The notes under the pieces were generated by a model. That model had not been told where the DNA came from and did not search any database. It saw only the letters and a program-made list of their open reading frames with translations. This document shows, piece by piece, positions 33,609 through 33,660 of a stretch of DNA of 33,660 nucleotides. Location of the stretch: NCBI RefSeq assembly GCF_001426755.1, contig NZ_LMFJ01000001.1, forward strand, positions 619,377-653,036, given 5' to 3'. The translations under genes were made by a program, and so were the position numbers. This DNA comes from Aeromicrobium sp. Root495 (GTDB lineage Bacteria; Actinomycetota; Actinomycetes; Propionibacteriales; Nocardioidaceae). Every line of letters starts with the position of its first letter. The first letter of the stretch is position 1.

Positions 33609-33660
33609 TCGTCGTCCGCTCTCTTCACGGCGAAGCCGTCTGCCACGCGGACGGCGAGAC
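33609..33660 (+). repeat. Direct repeat, copy 2 (duplicated tRNA 3' end), runs to window edge
   Basis: Second copy, 93 bases downstream of the first. It is preceded by GTTCGAG, matching the tRNA T-loop with a one-base length change, so the duplication covers the 3' quarter of the tRNA. The window ends inside it, so whether more copies or a mobile element follow is unknown. Confidence 0.8.

Overview
This 33.7 kb window is GC-rich actinobacterial chromosome, with third codon positions almost always G or C, frequent GTG starts and ATGA/GTGA gene overlaps. A single-chain type I fatty acid synthase with a separate overlapping acpS, a TB7.3-like biotin carrier, a GlbO-type truncated globin, and a pepN / DsbA-like / rpiB / nei neighbourhood recalling M. 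tuberculosis Rv2464c-Rv2470 all point to high-GC Actinobacteria. The mix of FAS-I and CDP-glycerol-type wall-polymer genes suggests a Nocardioidaceae-like organism such as Aeromicrobium. That placement is inference.

Layout. 1-1137: a truncated MarR regulator diverges from yceI; the intergenic region holds two inverted repeats, and a strong bidirectional terminator follows yceI. 1168-5089: a TetR regulator diverges from an acyl-CoA dehydrogenase / thiolase / SDR operon that looks like beta-oxidation. 5120-14773: the fas-acpS operon (3037 + 134 aa), preceded by two palindromes and followed by a large nested palindrome. 14783-17214 (minus): fabG-like SDR, APH-fold kinase, TetR. 17328-19860: an acyl-CoA carboxylase carboxyltransferase, a 75-aa biotin carrier and a double-hotdog thioesterase. 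19879-21185 (minus): mscS and glbO. 21219-24806: a small membrane protein, then (minus) a methyltransferase and pepN. 24856-26648: a YbdK-type carboxylate-amine ligase and a DsbA-fold protein. 26703-30012: a nucleotidyltransferase-HAD fusion diverging from a membrane-anchored CDP-glycerol-type glycerophosphotransferase. 30016-32401: rpiB, a Nei/Fpg glycosylase and a SpoIIE-type phosphatase. 32406-33236 (minus): an SDR. 33237-33660: REP-like hairpin repeats, tRNA-Gly(TCC), and a direct repeat of the tRNA 3' end.

The dominant theme is acyl-CoA metabolism, tied together by two shared cis elements. Paired TGAGG-N4-CCTCA-like palindromes lie in front of both fas and the carboxyltransferase gene, so malonyl-CoA supply and fatty acid synthesis are probably co-regulated. 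An identical 18-bp element lies in the same orientation in front of the acyl-CoA dehydrogenase operon and the SDR-kinase-TetR operon, so two lipid-catabolic units are probably controlled by one TetR protein. The divergent CDP-alcohol gene pair is the best candidate for unusual biochemistry. I see no CRISPR array, prophage or insertion sequence. The right end, with hairpin repeats and a duplicated tRNA 3' end, looks like a hotspot or the edge of an accessory region.
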